Positions 43,782-53,174 are shown, counted from the stretch's first letter. The stretch is DNA of 64,000 bases from Ferrovibrio sp965278975 (GCF_965278975.1 NZ_OZ257126.1:3100001-3164000); one strand, 5' to 3'. Made by a program: numbers and translations. The notes: generated from the sequence alone by a model not told the origin.

Positions 43782-44003
43782 TTACTTCTTGCTGTCGGCA
43801 AAGGCGCGGCATTGCTGCTCGGCCTGCATGCGCTGATGCGACGTCATGGCCTGGCCGACCTTCAGGCCCTTCTGAATGTCAGACATACATTCCTGCACCA
43901 GCTCGGCATGGGATTTCTGTGCCGGCTGGGCGGGTTTGGCCTGCTGCGCCAGCGCGGGCGTGGCGGCAACAAGCAAAGCGGCGATCAAGGCAACGCGGAT
44001 CAT
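43782..44003 (-). CDS. Small secreted protein of unknown function
   Basis: A 73-aa protein with a clean Sec signal peptide (MIRVALIAALLVAATPALAQ) and a mature domain of ~53 residues containing two cysteines (VQECMSDIQKG and AEQQCRAFADSKK) that could form a disulfide. The family is not recognised. It is convergent with glcF across the palindrome and 78 bases downstream of the phosphatase gene on the same strand. Confidence 0.75.
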   Translation of the reverse strand: MIRVALIAALLVAATPALAQQAKPAQPAQKSHAELVQECMSDIQKGLKVGQAMTSHQRMQAEQQCRAFADSKK

Positions 44004-44081
44004 GGCAGCAATCCCTGGACGATGACGGCCCGTTATACCACGCCGCTGAAGTAGCTGAAGGGAGGCGTGTCTTAGTATTCG

Positions 44082-44555
44082 CTAACGCCCGAGAGTCTGG
44101 CGGATATGTGCCAGCAATCCGTTGGAACCGGCATGGCAGAGCCGGATCACCAGGTCGAAACCATCGGCATTGCCGTAATAGGGATCCGGCATATCGCGCA
44201 GCGGCTGTGCCGGAGCGAAGTCGAGATAGAGTTTCGCCCGCGCCCGCAATGCCGGCGGCGCCATGTGGTGCAAGGCTTGTAGATGGCCGCCATCCATCGC
44301 CAGCAGCAGATCGAAATTCTGGAAGTCGGCGCGGCTGACCTGACGGGCGCGCAGGCCGCTGATATCGACGCCGGCCCCATGGGCATGGCGGATGCTGCGC
44401 GAATCCGGCGGGTTGCCGATATGGTAGTCATGGGTGCCGGCGGAATCGACCCGCACATGGTCTGCCAGCCCGGCCTCGGCGAGATAATGCCGCAGCATGC
44501 CTTCGGCGGTGGGCGAGCGGCAGATGTTCCCGGTGCATACCATGAGGATGTTCAT
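44082..44555 (-). CDS. Low-molecular-weight protein-tyrosine phosphatase
   Basis: A 157-aa cytoplasmic phosphatase with the N-terminal P-loop CTGNICRS (nucleophile Cys7, Arg13) and the catalytic Asp in MPDPYYG near residue 124. In bacteria these enzymes act on tyrosine kinases of polysaccharide export or on other phosphoproteins; no kinase is adjacent, so the target is unknown. The length and motifs are typical. Confidence 0.94.
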   Translation of the reverse strand: MNILMVCTGNICRSPTAEGMLRHYLAEAGLADHVRVDSAGTHDYHIGNPPDSRSIRHAHGAGVDISGLRARQVSRADFQNFDLLLAMDGGHLQALHHMAPPALRARAKLYLDFAPAQPLRDMPDPYYGNADGFDLVIRLCHAGSNGLLAHIRQTLGR

Positions 44556-44617
44556 GGCGGCATTTTGCCCGGCGCCGGCTCTACCGCAAGCCTCCCGGGA
44601 AAGAGTAAACTGCCGCC

Positions 44618-45142
44618 ATGTCTGGAGATGAAACCGCCCTGCTATTTGCCAACGAGGCCTTCTATAACGCCTTCGCCGAGCGCGACATGGTGGCGATGGC
44701 GGCGTTGTGGGCCAAGAGCCAGCCGGTCGGCTGCATCCATCCCGGCTGGCCGCCGCTTTTCGGCCGCCAGGCGGTGCTGGATAGCTGGGAGCGCATCCTC
44801 TCCAATCCGGCCGCGCCAGAGATGGAAACCGCTGGTGCCGAAGCGATGTGCTGGGGCGATGTCGGCATCGTCACCTGCTATGAGAAGGTGGACGACACCT
44901 ATCTCGTTGCCACCAATACCTTCGTGCGCGAGGGCAAGACCTGGAAGCTGGCCTATCATCAGGCCGGCCCGGTTTCGACGCCGCCGCCGGGCGGTGCCAG
45001 CAACGACGAAGATGGCGACGACGAGCTGGAGGATGACGACGACGAGGCCGAACTGGCCGAGGCGGAAGTCGGACTCGAAGACGACGATGATGATGACGAC
45101 GATGACGGCGACGACACGCCGCCCTCGCGCTCAATTCACTAA
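44618..45142 (+). CDS. NTF2/SnoaL-like domain protein with a long acidic tail
   Basis: A 174-aa protein. Residues ~5-118 form an NTF2-like (SnoaL/DUF4440-type) domain: NEAFYNAFAERDMVAMAALW, VGCIHPGWPPLFGRQAVLDSW and NTFVREGKTWKLAYHQAGPV. From ~120 to 165 the tail is almost all Asp and Glu, including nine Asp in a row, encoded by a GAC/GAT run at about 45085-45113. Many alphaproteobacterial homologs have only the globular domain. The function is unknown; an acidic tail of this kind suggests protein or metal contact. Confidence 0.85.
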   Translation: MSGDETALLFANEAFYNAFAERDMVAMAALWAKSQPVGCIHPGWPPLFGRQAVLDSWERILSNPAAPEMETAGAEAMCWGDVGIVTCYEKVDDTYLVATNTFVREGKTWKLAYHQAGPVSTPPPGGASNDEDGDDELEDDDDEAELAEAEVGLEDDDDDDDDDGDDTPPSRSIH

Positions 45143-45145
45143 AAT

Positions 45146-46003
45146 CTAGCCCTTCGGCTTTACCAGCCAGTCGATCCGCGTGGCCGCACCCGGTTCGCGG
45201 CCCAGGCGTTCGTTCAGGTATTGCAGCGGCGCGCGCAGCTGTTCATCCAGCTTCCAGGGCGGATTGAGCAGCAGCAGGCCGGAGCCGTTCAGCTTGGTGG
45301 CATCGCGCGCCGGGCGGATCAGCAATTCGATGCGCAGGGTTTCCGGCAGCAATGGCGCCAAAGCCTTGGCCCAGGCGTCGCTGCTGTTCTGGTCCTTGAT
45401 CGGATACCACAGCGCAATCTGCCCGGTCTGCCAGCGGCGATGCGCGGCAACCAGTGCCTTGGCGGCCTGGTCGAATTCGTCGCGCTGCTCGAAAGCCGGA
45501 TCGATCAGCGCCAGGCCGCGCCGGGGTGTCGGCGGCAGCAGCGCCCCCAACGCCTCGAAGGCATCGCGCTTGTGGATGCCGATACGGGCATCACGGCCCA
45601 TATTGCGGCGAAGCGCCTCGTAGGTATCGCCATGCAGTTCGATCAGGCTCAGCCGGTCCGGCTCGCGCAGCGCGCGGCGCAGCAGCCAGGGCGAGCCGGG
45701 ATAATGCCGCAGGCCGCTGCCATCGGCTTTCAGCTCGGGATTGAGTTCCTTGAGTGCGGCAACATAGAGCGGCAATGCCTTGGCGGCGCGGGCATCGGCC
45801 AGCACCGTGCCGATGCCGAGGCGGTATTCGCCGCCGCGCTGTGCTTCATCGCCGGCGAGGTCGTAAAGCCCGGCGCCGGCATGGCTGTCCAGCAGGTGAA
45901 ACGGCGCCGGCTTGGCGCGCAGGGCTTCCAGCAACTGTAGCAACACCACATGCTTCAGCACATCGCCGTGGTTGCCGGCGTGAAAGGCGTGACGGTAATT
46001 CAC
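45146..46003 (-). CDS. rlmJ: 23S rRNA (adenine-2030-N6)-methyltransferase RlmJ
   Basis: Methylates A2030 of 23S rRNA. The 285-aa protein begins MNYRHAFHAGNHGDVLKHVV, the family hallmark, has LLDSHAGAGLYDL as SAM motif and ALIDPAFEQRDEF as the catalytic motif (DPPY-type, here DPAF). The rest (HGDTYEALRRN, WYPIKD, LLLLNPPWKLDEQL) also matches. It is convergent with the acidic-tail gene. Confidence 0.94.
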   Translation of the reverse strand: MNYRHAFHAGNHGDVLKHVVLLQLLEALRAKPAPFHLLDSHAGAGLYDLAGDEAQRGGEYRLGIGTVLADARAAKALPLYVAALKELNPELKADGSGLRHYPGSPWLLRRALREPDRLSLIELHGDTYEALRRNMGRDARIGIHKRDAFEALGALLPPTPRRGLALIDPAFEQRDEFDQAAKALVAAHRRWQTGQIALWYPIKDQNSSDAWAKALAPLLPETLRIELLIRPARDATKLNGSGLLLLNPPWKLDEQLRAPLQYLNERLGREPGAATRIDWLVKPKG

Positions 46004-46015
46004 GGGGTTTTACGG

Positions 46016-46609
46016 TTACGCCGGCTTCAGCTTGGCGAGTTCGGCCTCGATGGCCTTGATCACTTTCGCGTCACCCGGCTTGGTCGCGGTGGAATACCAT
46101 TCCGCCGCACTGCCATCGCCGCCGATGAGATATTTGTGGAAGTTCCAGCGCGGCTTGGCGAGTTCGCCGAATTCGGCAGCCAGCCACTTGTAGACCGGAT
46201 GGGCGTCGGCGCCGCTCACCTTCTGCTTGTCGGCAAGCGGGAAGTCGACATCGAAATTGACCTCGCAGAATTCCTTGATCTGCGCCGCCGTGCCGGGTTC
46301 CTGGCCGCCGAAATCATTCGACGGCACGCCCAGCACTACCAGGCCGCGCTCGCGGTATTTCGCCCAGATCGCCTGCAACTCGGTGTATTGCGGGGTGAAA
46401 CCGCATTGCGAGGCGGTGTTCACCAGCAGCACCACCTTGCCCTTGTACTGCTTCAGCGGCATCGGCTTGCCGTCGATGCCGGTCAGGTCAAAATCATGGA
46501 AGCTCATGCCGGTTTTCGCTCGCGCCTGGAAGGGAAGGGAGGCCAGGGACAGAAGCCCCAGGCCGGCTTGCAGGAGGTGACGCCTGATCAGGGCCATGAC
46601 ATGTGCCAT
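46016..46609 (-). CDS. Glutathione peroxidase with export signal
   Basis: A 197-aa thiol peroxidase. The peroxidatic residue is Cys69 in VNTASQCGFTPQY (a Cys, not Sec, enzyme). The other catalytic-site residues are in PSNDFGGQEPG and RWNFHKYLIG. Unlike the usual ~160-aa cytoplasmic form it has a ~30-residue leader with a twin arginine (ALIRRHLLQAGLGLLSLASL), so it is probably exported, perhaps by Tat. An alternative ATG lies four codons in. It diverges from the EAL-type gene. Confidence 0.9.
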   Translation of the reverse strand: MAHVMALIRRHLLQAGLGLLSLASLPFQARAKTGMSFHDFDLTGIDGKPMPLKQYKGKVVLLVNTASQCGFTPQYTELQAIWAKYRERGLVVLGVPSNDFGGQEPGTAAQIKEFCEVNFDVDFPLADKQKVSGADAHPVYKWLAAEFGELAKPRWNFHKYLIGGDGSAAEWYSTATKPGDAKVIKAIEAELAKLKPA

Positions 46610-46697
46610 CGGTTAAGGCTGCGTTAATGCTGTTGAGATAAGCTTGCCCCTTCCTAAAGGCAACGTCAAATGCCGCGACGTGGTGCGGAGGCATGTC

Positions 46698-47831
46698 ATG
46701 CCCAGTATTCCCGGTCTGCTCAGTTTCATCGCCTGTGGCCTGCTCGGCCTGATCGGCGCCGTCAGCCTGTCGCGTCTTGCGCCGGGCTGGGTGCCAGGCG
46801 AATTCATCCTGCTGTGTGTCGCCATCGGCGGCCTGCTCTGGGCCCTGCGCGAACGCTATGAGCGTTTCCGGATCCAGAACCTGCTGCTGGATGAGATCGA
46901 CCGCCTGGTGCAGAACCAGCCCCAGATTCAGGACCGGACCCAGGTTCAGGCCCAGGTTCAAGCGATGCCGCTGCAGGCTAATGACAGCCGCATTGCAGAG
47001 ACTGGTGTCGAGAGCCGCGCCGAGCCCCGCCTTGCCATGCCGGTGATCCTGCCTGACCCGGAGGAGGTTGTTGAAGCCGATGCCGCCGACGACACCGCGA
47101 TCTTTGCTGCCGTGCGCGATGCTTTGAACAACAACCGCGTGGAACTGCATGTGCAGCCGGTGGTACGCCTGCCGGCGCGCAAGCTGCGTTTTGTCGAATT
47201 GCTCGCCCGCGCCCGCGATGCCGAGGGCCGTGAATTGTCGCCGGGCGCCCATATGCCGGCCTTGCAGGCGGCGGGGCTGGCGGCCGAATTCGATGCCTTG
47301 ATGCTGCTGCGCGGCGTGCAACTGGTGCGCAAGCTGGAAGCGCGTGCCCGCCATCTCGGCTTCTTCTGCAATATCTCAGCCGCCGCGCTGGCCGACGCAC
47401 GAGCTTTCGAGACGCTGTATGAATTCCTGCGCCGCGAGCGGGAACGTGCCGGCACGCTGATCCTGGAATTCGCCCATACCGGCCTGCGCCAACTTGATCG
47501 CGCCGGCTGGCACCGGCTGGAGCGCCTGGCCGGCCTGGGCTTCGGCCTCTCGGTGGATGGCTTCGACAGCCTGGATATCGATATCGCCGCGCTGGGCAAG
47601 CTCGGCGTGCGCTATATCAAGCTGGATGCGCGGCTGCTGCTCGATCCGCGCCATGCCCGCACCGCCCCCGTGGCGCTGGAGGACCTGCTGGAAATCTGCC
47701 GCCGCCACGAGATCGAGCCGGTGATTGCCAAGGTGGAGACCGAGCGCGATCTGGTGCAGCTTGCCGATTACGGCTTCGAGCTTGGCCAGGGCCATCTGTT
47801 CGGCACGCCGAAACTGGCCAAGGTGGCCTAA
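46698..47831 (+). CDS. Membrane-anchored degenerate EAL-domain protein (TipF-like)
   Basis: A 377-aa protein with two N-terminal membrane helices (~4-26 and ~32-50), a short coiled coil with Gln/Val repeats (~60-90) and a C-terminal EAL domain. The EAL site reads ELL at 167-169, the DDFG loop is VDGFDSLDIDI, but NIS, LEF, YIKLDA and GQGHLF are recognisable. Loss of key residues suggests c-di-GMP binding or scaffolding rather than hydrolysis. The architecture resembles Caulobacter TipF, which positions the flagellum; that identity is inference. GGAGG at 46687-46691 supports the ATG at 46698. Confidence 0.82.
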   Translation: MPSIPGLLSFIACGLLGLIGAVSLSRLAPGWVPGEFILLCVAIGGLLWALRERYERFRIQNLLLDEIDRLVQNQPQIQDRTQVQAQVQAMPLQANDSRIAETGVESRAEPRLAMPVILPDPEEVVEADAADDTAIFAAVRDALNNNRVELHVQPVVRLPARKLRFVELLARARDAEGRELSPGAHMPALQAAGLAAEFDALMLLRGVQLVRKLEARARHLGFFCNISAAALADARAFETLYEFLRRERERAGTLILEFAHTGLRQLDRAGWHRLERLAGLGFGLSVDGFDSLDIDIAALGKLGVRYIKLDARLLLDPRHARTAPVALEDLLEICRRHEIEPVIAKVETERDLVQLADYGFELGQGHLFGTPKLAKVA

Positions 47832-47833
47832 GC

Positions 47834-48619
47834 TCACCCCAGCAGCATATCCGCCAGTTCGACGAAGCCGCTGCCGCCTTCGCCCGCCGTGATGAATTTC
47901 GGCGTGGCGCTGATGCGGTCGAGGAACGGGCGCACATTGGCGACGCCGACCGAGAGCGGGAAATAGCCGAACATCGGCGCGTCATTCGGGCTGTCGCCGG
48001 AAAACACGATGCTGTCGCGCGCCGCATCCAGGTCGATGCCGAAACATTCCTGGAAAAACACCCGCGTCATGCTCAGCTTGTCCCATTGGCCGAACCAGCC
48101 GTTGACATGGATCGAGCTGACCTTGGCGGTGGCGCCGGCCTGTTCGAATAGTGCCACGATGCGGTCGATCTCGCTGCCGGGCAGCGGCGGCACATCCTCG
48201 CAGAAGTCGATGGCGAGGTCACATTCGCGGTATTGCTGGTCGGAGGCCAGAGCCGTGCCGGGTACGTCGCGCAGGATGGTCTCGGCCAGTTGCGCCAGCT
48301 TGGCCCGCGCCGCCTGGCGCTCGGGCTCGGCCTGCCAGAAGCGGCGCTGCATCTTCTTCGCCCGGCGGTCATAGCGCATGTAGAGCGCGCCATTCTCGCC
48401 GACGATGCCGCTCACCGGCCAGAAGCGGGCGATCATGTCGCACCAGCCGGCGGGGCGGCCGGTGATCGGCACCACCCGGATGCCGGCTTCCTCCAACCGC
48501 TCCAGCGCGGCATAGGCTTTCGCCTCGAGTCGGCCATGGCTGGTCAGCGTGTCGTCGATATCGGTGAGCAGGTAATGGACCTGTTTGCGGACGGGCTCTA
48601 GCGCGGCAAGCGATTGCAT
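47834..48619 (-). CDS. HAD-superfamily (Cof/IIB type) phosphatase
   Basis: A 261-aa hydrolase with motif I LLTDIDDTL (nucleophile Asp20, acid Asp22), motif II VPITGRP, a IIB-type cap (~85-190), and motif IV FSGDSPNDAPMF. The closest named relatives by pattern are sucrose-phosphate and mannosylglycerate phosphatases, but the substrate cannot be set. I start at the ATG at 48619 (MQSLAALEPV); the frame stays open upstream into the maoC promoter region without similarity. Confidence 0.85.
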   Translation of the reverse strand: MQSLAALEPVRKQVHYLLTDIDDTLTSHGRLEAKAYAALERLEEAGIRVVPITGRPAGWCDMIARFWPVSGIVGENGALYMRYDRRAKKMQRRFWQAEPERQAARAKLAQLAETILRDVPGTALASDQQYRECDLAIDFCEDVPPLPGSEIDRIVALFEQAGATAKVSSIHVNGWFGQWDKLSMTRVFFQECFGIDLDAARDSIVFSGDSPNDAPMFGYFPLSVGVANVRPFLDRISATPKFITAGEGGSGFVELADMLLG

Positions 48620-48774
48620 GGGCTGCGGATTTCGACGTTTAGAGGGGGTACGAAAGGGTGAGGGGGCGATGCTTGCCGGTATTTTGGGCAAAAAGTATAG
48701 TCGCGCCCCCGATCCACCGCGTCAACCGCGTCTGGTTCGACTGGTGGGACTATACAGGATTGAAGCGTGCCACG

Positions 48775-49203
48775 ATGAGCCAGCATGGTTTTTATCTCGA
48801 GGATCTGTCCGTCGGCATGTCCGCCGTGTTCAGCAAGACCGTGACCGAAGCCGATATCCTGATGTTCGCCGCCGTCTCCGGCGATACCAACCCGGTGCAT
48901 ATCGACCAGGATTTTGCCGCCAGCAGCATGTTCAAGGGCCGCATCGCCCATGGCATGCTCTCGGCCAGCTTGCTTTCCACCGTGTTCGGCACCAAGCTGC
49001 CCGGGCCCGGCTGCATCTACCTGTCGCAGGATCTGCGCTTCAAGGCGCCGGTGCGTTTGGGCGAAACCGTGGTGGCCAGGGCAACCGTGACCGAGATCGT
49101 GCAGGAGAAGCGCCGTGTGAAGTTCACCTGCGAATGCAAGGTGGGCGATACGGTGGCGATCGAGGGTGAAGCGACGCTGATGGTCAACCGCCGTCCCAAT
49201 TGA
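48775..49203 (+). CDS. MaoC-like (R)-specific enoyl-CoA hydratase
   Basis: A 142-aa hot-dog-fold hydratase. The catalytic Asp and His are in GDTNPVHIDQDFA, followed by the family MFKGRIAHGMLSASLLSTV overhang. Such enzymes hydrate enoyl-CoA in fatty acid or polyhydroxyalkanoate metabolism. I start at the ATG at 48775 (MSQHGFYLEDL), with a weak AGGA upstream. It is five bases before ribF, so they are probably co-transcribed. Confidence 0.92.
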   Translation: MSQHGFYLEDLSVGMSAVFSKTVTEADILMFAAVSGDTNPVHIDQDFAASSMFKGRIAHGMLSASLLSTVFGTKLPGPGCIYLSQDLRFKAPVRLGETVVARATVTEIVQEKRRVKFTCECKVGDTVAIEGEATLMVNRRPN

Positions 49204-49208
49204 CGGCG

Positions 49209-50150
49209 ATGCAGATCATCCGCTCCATCGCCGAGCTGCCTGCCGCCCTGCGCGGTGCCGTGGCGGCAATTGGCAATTTCGACGGCGTGCATCGCGGCCA
49301 CCAGGCATTGGTTGCCCAGGCTCAGAGCGTGGCGACGCAGCGCGTTGCCGCCGGCCGGCATCCGGTTCTGGTGATGACGTTCGAGCCGCATCCGCGCCGC
49401 TTTTTCGTGCCCTCCGCGCCGCCCTTCCGGCTCGATGCGCTGGAGACCAAGGCGCGCATCCTGGACGGGCTGGCCGTGGATGCCCTGCTGGCGCTGCCGT
49501 TCAATGCCGGCCTTGCCAACCTGGGGCCGGAGGATTTTGTCGCGCAGATTCTCCAACGCGAACTCGGGCTGGCCCATGTGGTGGTGGGGTATGACTTCAC
49601 CTTCGGCAAGGGCCGTGCCGGTGATACCGCCATGCTGCGGGAGCTGTGCGCGGCCAAGGGCATCGGCGTCAGCGTGGTGCAGGCGCATGGCGACGATCAT
49701 GGCGCCTTCTCATCGTCGCGCATCCGCAGCTTGCTGGAGGAGGGCAGGCCGGAAGCCGCCGCCGACCTGCTCGGCCGCCCCTGGGAAATTATCGGCGTTG
49801 TCGAGCATGGCGACAAGCGCGGCCGCGAACTCGGCTTTCCCACCGCCAATGTGGCGCTGACCGATTTCCAGATTCCGAAATTCGGCATCTATGCCGTGCG
49901 CGCCGTCATTGATGGCAAGCGCCATGATGGCGTCGCCAGCCTTGGTATCCGCCCGACCTTCAACCAGACCGACGTGAAGCTGGAAGTCTACCTGTTCGAT
50001 TTTGCCGGCAGCCTCTATGGCCGGCCCATGCGCGTGGAATTCCATGCTTTCCTGCGGCCTGAAGTGAAATACGAGGGGGCCGAGGCGCTGAAGCGGCAGA
50101 TCGCCGCCGATGTCGAGGCGGCCCGGGCCCTGCTGGCGGCTAAAGGTTAA
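49209..50150 (+). CDS. ribF: Bifunctional riboflavin kinase/FAD synthetase
   Basis: Makes FMN and FAD from riboflavin. The 313-aa protein has the nucleotidyltransferase signature AIGNFDGVHRGHQALV, the TFEPHPRRFF block and VVVGYDFTFGKGRAGD in the N-terminal half, SSSRIRSLLEEG, and the C-terminal riboflavin kinase motif GRELGFPTANV with YAVRAVIDGKRHDGVASLG. The ATG at 49209 gives the usual length. It lies upstream of ileS-lspA, a conserved ribF-ileS-lspA order in Proteobacteria. Confidence 0.96.
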   Translation: MQIIRSIAELPAALRGAVAAIGNFDGVHRGHQALVAQAQSVATQRVAAGRHPVLVMTFEPHPRRFFVPSAPPFRLDALETKARILDGLAVDALLALPFNAGLANLGPEDFVAQILQRELGLAHVVVGYDFTFGKGRAGDTAMLRELCAAKGIGVSVVQAHGDDHGAFSSSRIRSLLEEGRPEAAADLLGRPWEIIGVVEHGDKRGRELGFPTANVALTDFQIPKFGIYAVRAVIDGKRHDGVASLGIRPTFNQTDVKLEVYLFDFAGSLYGRPMRVEFHAFLRPEVKYEGAEALKRQIAADVEAARALLAAKG

Positions 50151-50351
50151 CGACGCTGTCTCGACAGCGCCGCCCGGGGATGCTAAATCTCGGGCATGAC
50201 AACCGAAACCGGCCATACGCGGCTTCGCCTCCGAGCGCCGCGAATTATGAGCCCGGCCCTTATCTGAGGGCCGGGATTCTCTCGCCGTTTCTTAATTTCC
50301 TGTGAGCGCGTTCCCGACGCGACGCCCTAGGGCCGCCAGCCGAGTGATGTC

Positions 50352-53174
50352 ATGACCAAAGACTACCGCGAAACCGTATTCCTGCCCGATACCGCCTTCC
50401 CGATGAAGGCCGGGCTGCCCGCCAAGGAGCCGGAAATCCTGGCCCGCTGGCAGAAGAACGATCTCTATCGCCAGCTCCGCCAGGATTCGAAGGGCCGCGA
50501 GAAGTTCGTGCTGCATGATGGCCCGCCCTATGCCAACGGTAACCTGCATATCGGCCACGCGCTGAACAAGATCCTCAAGGACGTGATCAACCGCTCCCGG
50601 CAGATGATGGGCTTTGATGCCAATTATGTGCCGGGCTGGGATTGCCACGGCCTGCCGATCGAATGGAAGATCGAGGAGAAGTACCGCGCCGCCGGCAAGA
50701 ACAAGGACGATGTGCCGATCGACGAGTTCCGCAAGGAATGCCGTGATTTCGCCGAGCATTGGATCGCGGTGCAGAGTAAGGAATTCCAGCGTTTCGGCGT
50801 GATCGGCGACTGGAAGGATCCCTACACCACGATGAGCTTCGCAGCCGAAGCCCAGATCGTGCGCGAGATCCAGAAATTCGTGATGAATGGCGGCCTGTTC
50901 AAGGGCTCGAAGCCGGTGCTGTGGTCGATCGTCGAGCGCACGGCGCTGGCCGAAGCGGAAGTCGAGTATCAGGAACATACCTCGCATACCATCTTCGCCA
51001 AATTCCCGGTGGTGCAGGCGAGCAATCCGGCGCTGCAAGGCACCAGCATCGTGATCTGGACCACTACGCCCTGGACCATGCCGGGCAACCGCGCCGTGGC
51101 TTTGTCGCATGACGCCGAGTATGTGCGCCTGCGCGTCGATGCGGTTGCTGAGAAGTCGCTGGCCAAGCCGGGCGACGATGTGGTGGTGGCCAAGGACCTT
51201 GCCGAGGCCGTTGCCAAGGCCTGCGCCATCGAGAGCTATACATTGCTGGCGACGCTGAAAGGCGCCGAACTGCTCGGCAGTGTCTGCGCCCATCCGCTGC
51301 GCGGCCAGGGCTATGATTTCGACGTGCCGGTGCTGGCCGGCGATTTCGTCACGCTGGATGCCGGCACCGGCTTTGTGCATATCGCGCCGGGCCATGGCGC
51401 GGATGACTACAATCTCGGTATCGCCAACGGCATCGAGGTGCCGCATACGGTGGACGAGGATGGCAGCTATTTCCCGCATGTGCCGCTGTTCGCCGGCAAG
51501 CGGGTGCTGGATGATGCCGGCAAGGAAGGCGAGGCCAACCGGGCGGTGATCGAGGCGATCACGGCGGCGGGCGGCCTGCTCGGCCGCGGCCGGCTGCGCC
51601 ATCAGTATCCGCATTCCTGGCGCTCCAAGGCGCCGCTGATCTTCCGCAACACGCCGCAATGGTTCATCTCCATGGCCACCAACGACCTGCGCAAGAAGGC
51701 GCTGGCGGCCATCGATGCCACTGCCTTCTATCCGCCGCAGGGCCGCAACCGGCTCTATGCGATGATCGAGCAGCGCCCGGACTGGGTGATCAGCCGCCAG
51801 CGCGCCTGGGGTGTGCCGATCACCGTGTTCGAGAACAAGCTGACCGGCGAAATCCTGCGCGATGCAGCCGTGAACGAGCGCATCGTGCAGGCCTGCCTCA
51901 AGGGCGGCGCCGATGCCTGGTTCACCGCCAAGCCGGAAGACTTCCTCGGCAATGGATATAATGCCACCGAGTGGAAGATGGTGACCGACATCCTGGATGT
52001 CTGGTTCGATTCCGGCTCGACCCACAGCTTCGTGCTGGAGCAGCGGCCCGACCTGCAATGGCCGGCCTCGCTCTATCTCGAAGGCTCGGACCAGCATCGC
52101 GGCTGGTTCCATTCCTCGCTGCTGGAAAGCTGCGGCACCCGTGGCCGCGCACCCTACGATGCTGTCCTCACGCACGGCTTCACGCTGGACGAGAAGGGCC
52201 GCAAGATGTCCAAGTCGCTCGGCAACACCGTCGAGCCGCAGAAGGTGATCGACCTGTTCGGCGCCGATATCCTGCGGCTCTGGGTGGTGTCGTCGGATTA
52301 CTCGGAAGATTTGAGCGTCGGCGATAACATCATCAAGGCCCAGGCCGATGCCTATCGCCGCCTGCGCAACACGCTGCGCTACCTGCTCGGCAATCTCGCC
52401 GGCTTCCAGGAGGCCGAGCGCCTGCCGGTGGCCGAGATGCCGGAACTGGAGCGCTGGGTACTGCATCGCCTGGCCGAACTCGGCCGCGTGGTGCGTGAAA
52501 GCTGCGAGGTTTACGACTTCCACCGCATGTATGTGGCGCTCTACACGTTCTGCGCCGTCGATCTCTCCAGCTTCTATTTCGATATCCGCAAGGATGCGCT
52601 GTATTGCGACGCGCCGGGCACCATCCGCCGCCGCGCCGCGCGCACGGTGCTGGATGAATTGTTCAAGTGCCTCACCATCTGGCTGGCGCCGTTCATCTGC
52701 TACACCGCCGAGGAAGCCTGGCTGACCCGTTATCCCAGCGAGGATGGCTCGGTACACCGCCAGGTATTCCCGGCCCTGCCGGAAGCCTGGCTCGATCCGG
52801 CTTTGGGCGCGAAGTGGGAGCGCGTGCGCCGCGTGCGCCGCGTCGTCACCGGTGCGCTGGAAATCGAACGCGCCGCCAAGCGCATCGGCTCCAGCCTGCA
52901 GGCGTCGCCGCAGGTCTTCGTTGCGCCGGAGGATGTGGAAGCATTGCAGGGCATCGACTTCGCCGAAATCTGCATCACCTCCAGCGTGAAGGTGGAGGTG
53001 GGCGAAGGCCCGGCCGATGCCTTCCGCCTTGAGGATGTGAAGGGCGTTGCGGCTTTGCCGCGCCAGGCCAGCGGCATCAAATGCGAGCGTTGCTGGCAGG
53101 TGCTGGACGAGGTTGGCCATGTGCAGGGCCATGACGACCTCTGCAAGCGCTGCGCCGAGGCGGTGGCGGCCTGA
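50352..53174 (+). CDS. ileS: Isoleucyl-tRNA synthetase
   Basis: Charges tRNA-Ile. The 940-aa class Ia enzyme has HIGH in GPPYANGNLHIGHALNKI, the editing (CP1) domain with WTTTPWTMPGNRAVAL and the GHGADDYNLG block, KMSKS in GRKMSKSLGNTV, and a C-terminal zinc ribbon with paired Cys (KCERCWQVL and DLCKRCAEAV). It is separated from ribF by 201 bases containing a small CGCTGTC/GACAGCG hairpin, and shares one base with lspA. Confidence 0.97.
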   Translation: MTKDYRETVFLPDTAFPMKAGLPAKEPEILARWQKNDLYRQLRQDSKGREKFVLHDGPPYANGNLHIGHALNKILKDVINRSRQMMGFDANYVPGWDCHGLPIEWKIEEKYRAAGKNKDDVPIDEFRKECRDFAEHWIAVQSKEFQRFGVIGDWKDPYTTMSFAAEAQIVREIQKFVMNGGLFKGSKPVLWSIVERTALAEAEVEYQEHTSHTIFAKFPVVQASNPALQGTSIVIWTTTPWTMPGNRAVALSHDAEYVRLRVDAVAEKSLAKPGDDVVVAKDLAEAVAKACAIESYTLLATLKGAELLGSVCAHPLRGQGYDFDVPVLAGDFVTLDAGTGFVHIAPGHGADDYNLGIANGIEVPHTVDEDGSYFPHVPLFAGKRVLDDAGKEGEANRAVIEAITAAGGLLGRGRLRHQYPHSWRSKAPLIFRNTPQWFISMATNDLRKKALAAIDATAFYPPQGRNRLYAMIEQRPDWVISRQRAWGVPITVFENKLTGEILRDAAVNERIVQACLKGGADAWFTAKPEDFLGNGYNATEWKMVTDILDVWFDSGSTHSFVLEQRPDLQWPASLYLEGSDQHRGWFHSSLLESCGTRGRAPYDAVLTHGFTLDEKGRKMSKSLGNTVEPQKVIDLFGADILRLWVVSSDYSEDLSVGDNIIKAQADAYRRLRNTLRYLLGNLAGFQEAERLPVAEMPELERWVLHRLAELGRVVRESCEVYDFHRMYVALYTFCAVDLSSFYFDIRKDALYCDAPGTIRRRAARTVLDELFKCLTIWLAPFICYTAEEAWLTRYPSEDGSVHRQVFPALPEAWLDPALGAKWERVRRVRRVVTGALEIERAAKRIGSSLQASPQVFVAPEDVEALQGIDFAEICITSSVKVEVGEGPADAFRLEDVKGVAALPRQASGIKCERCWQVLDEVGHVQGHDDLCKRCAEAVAA

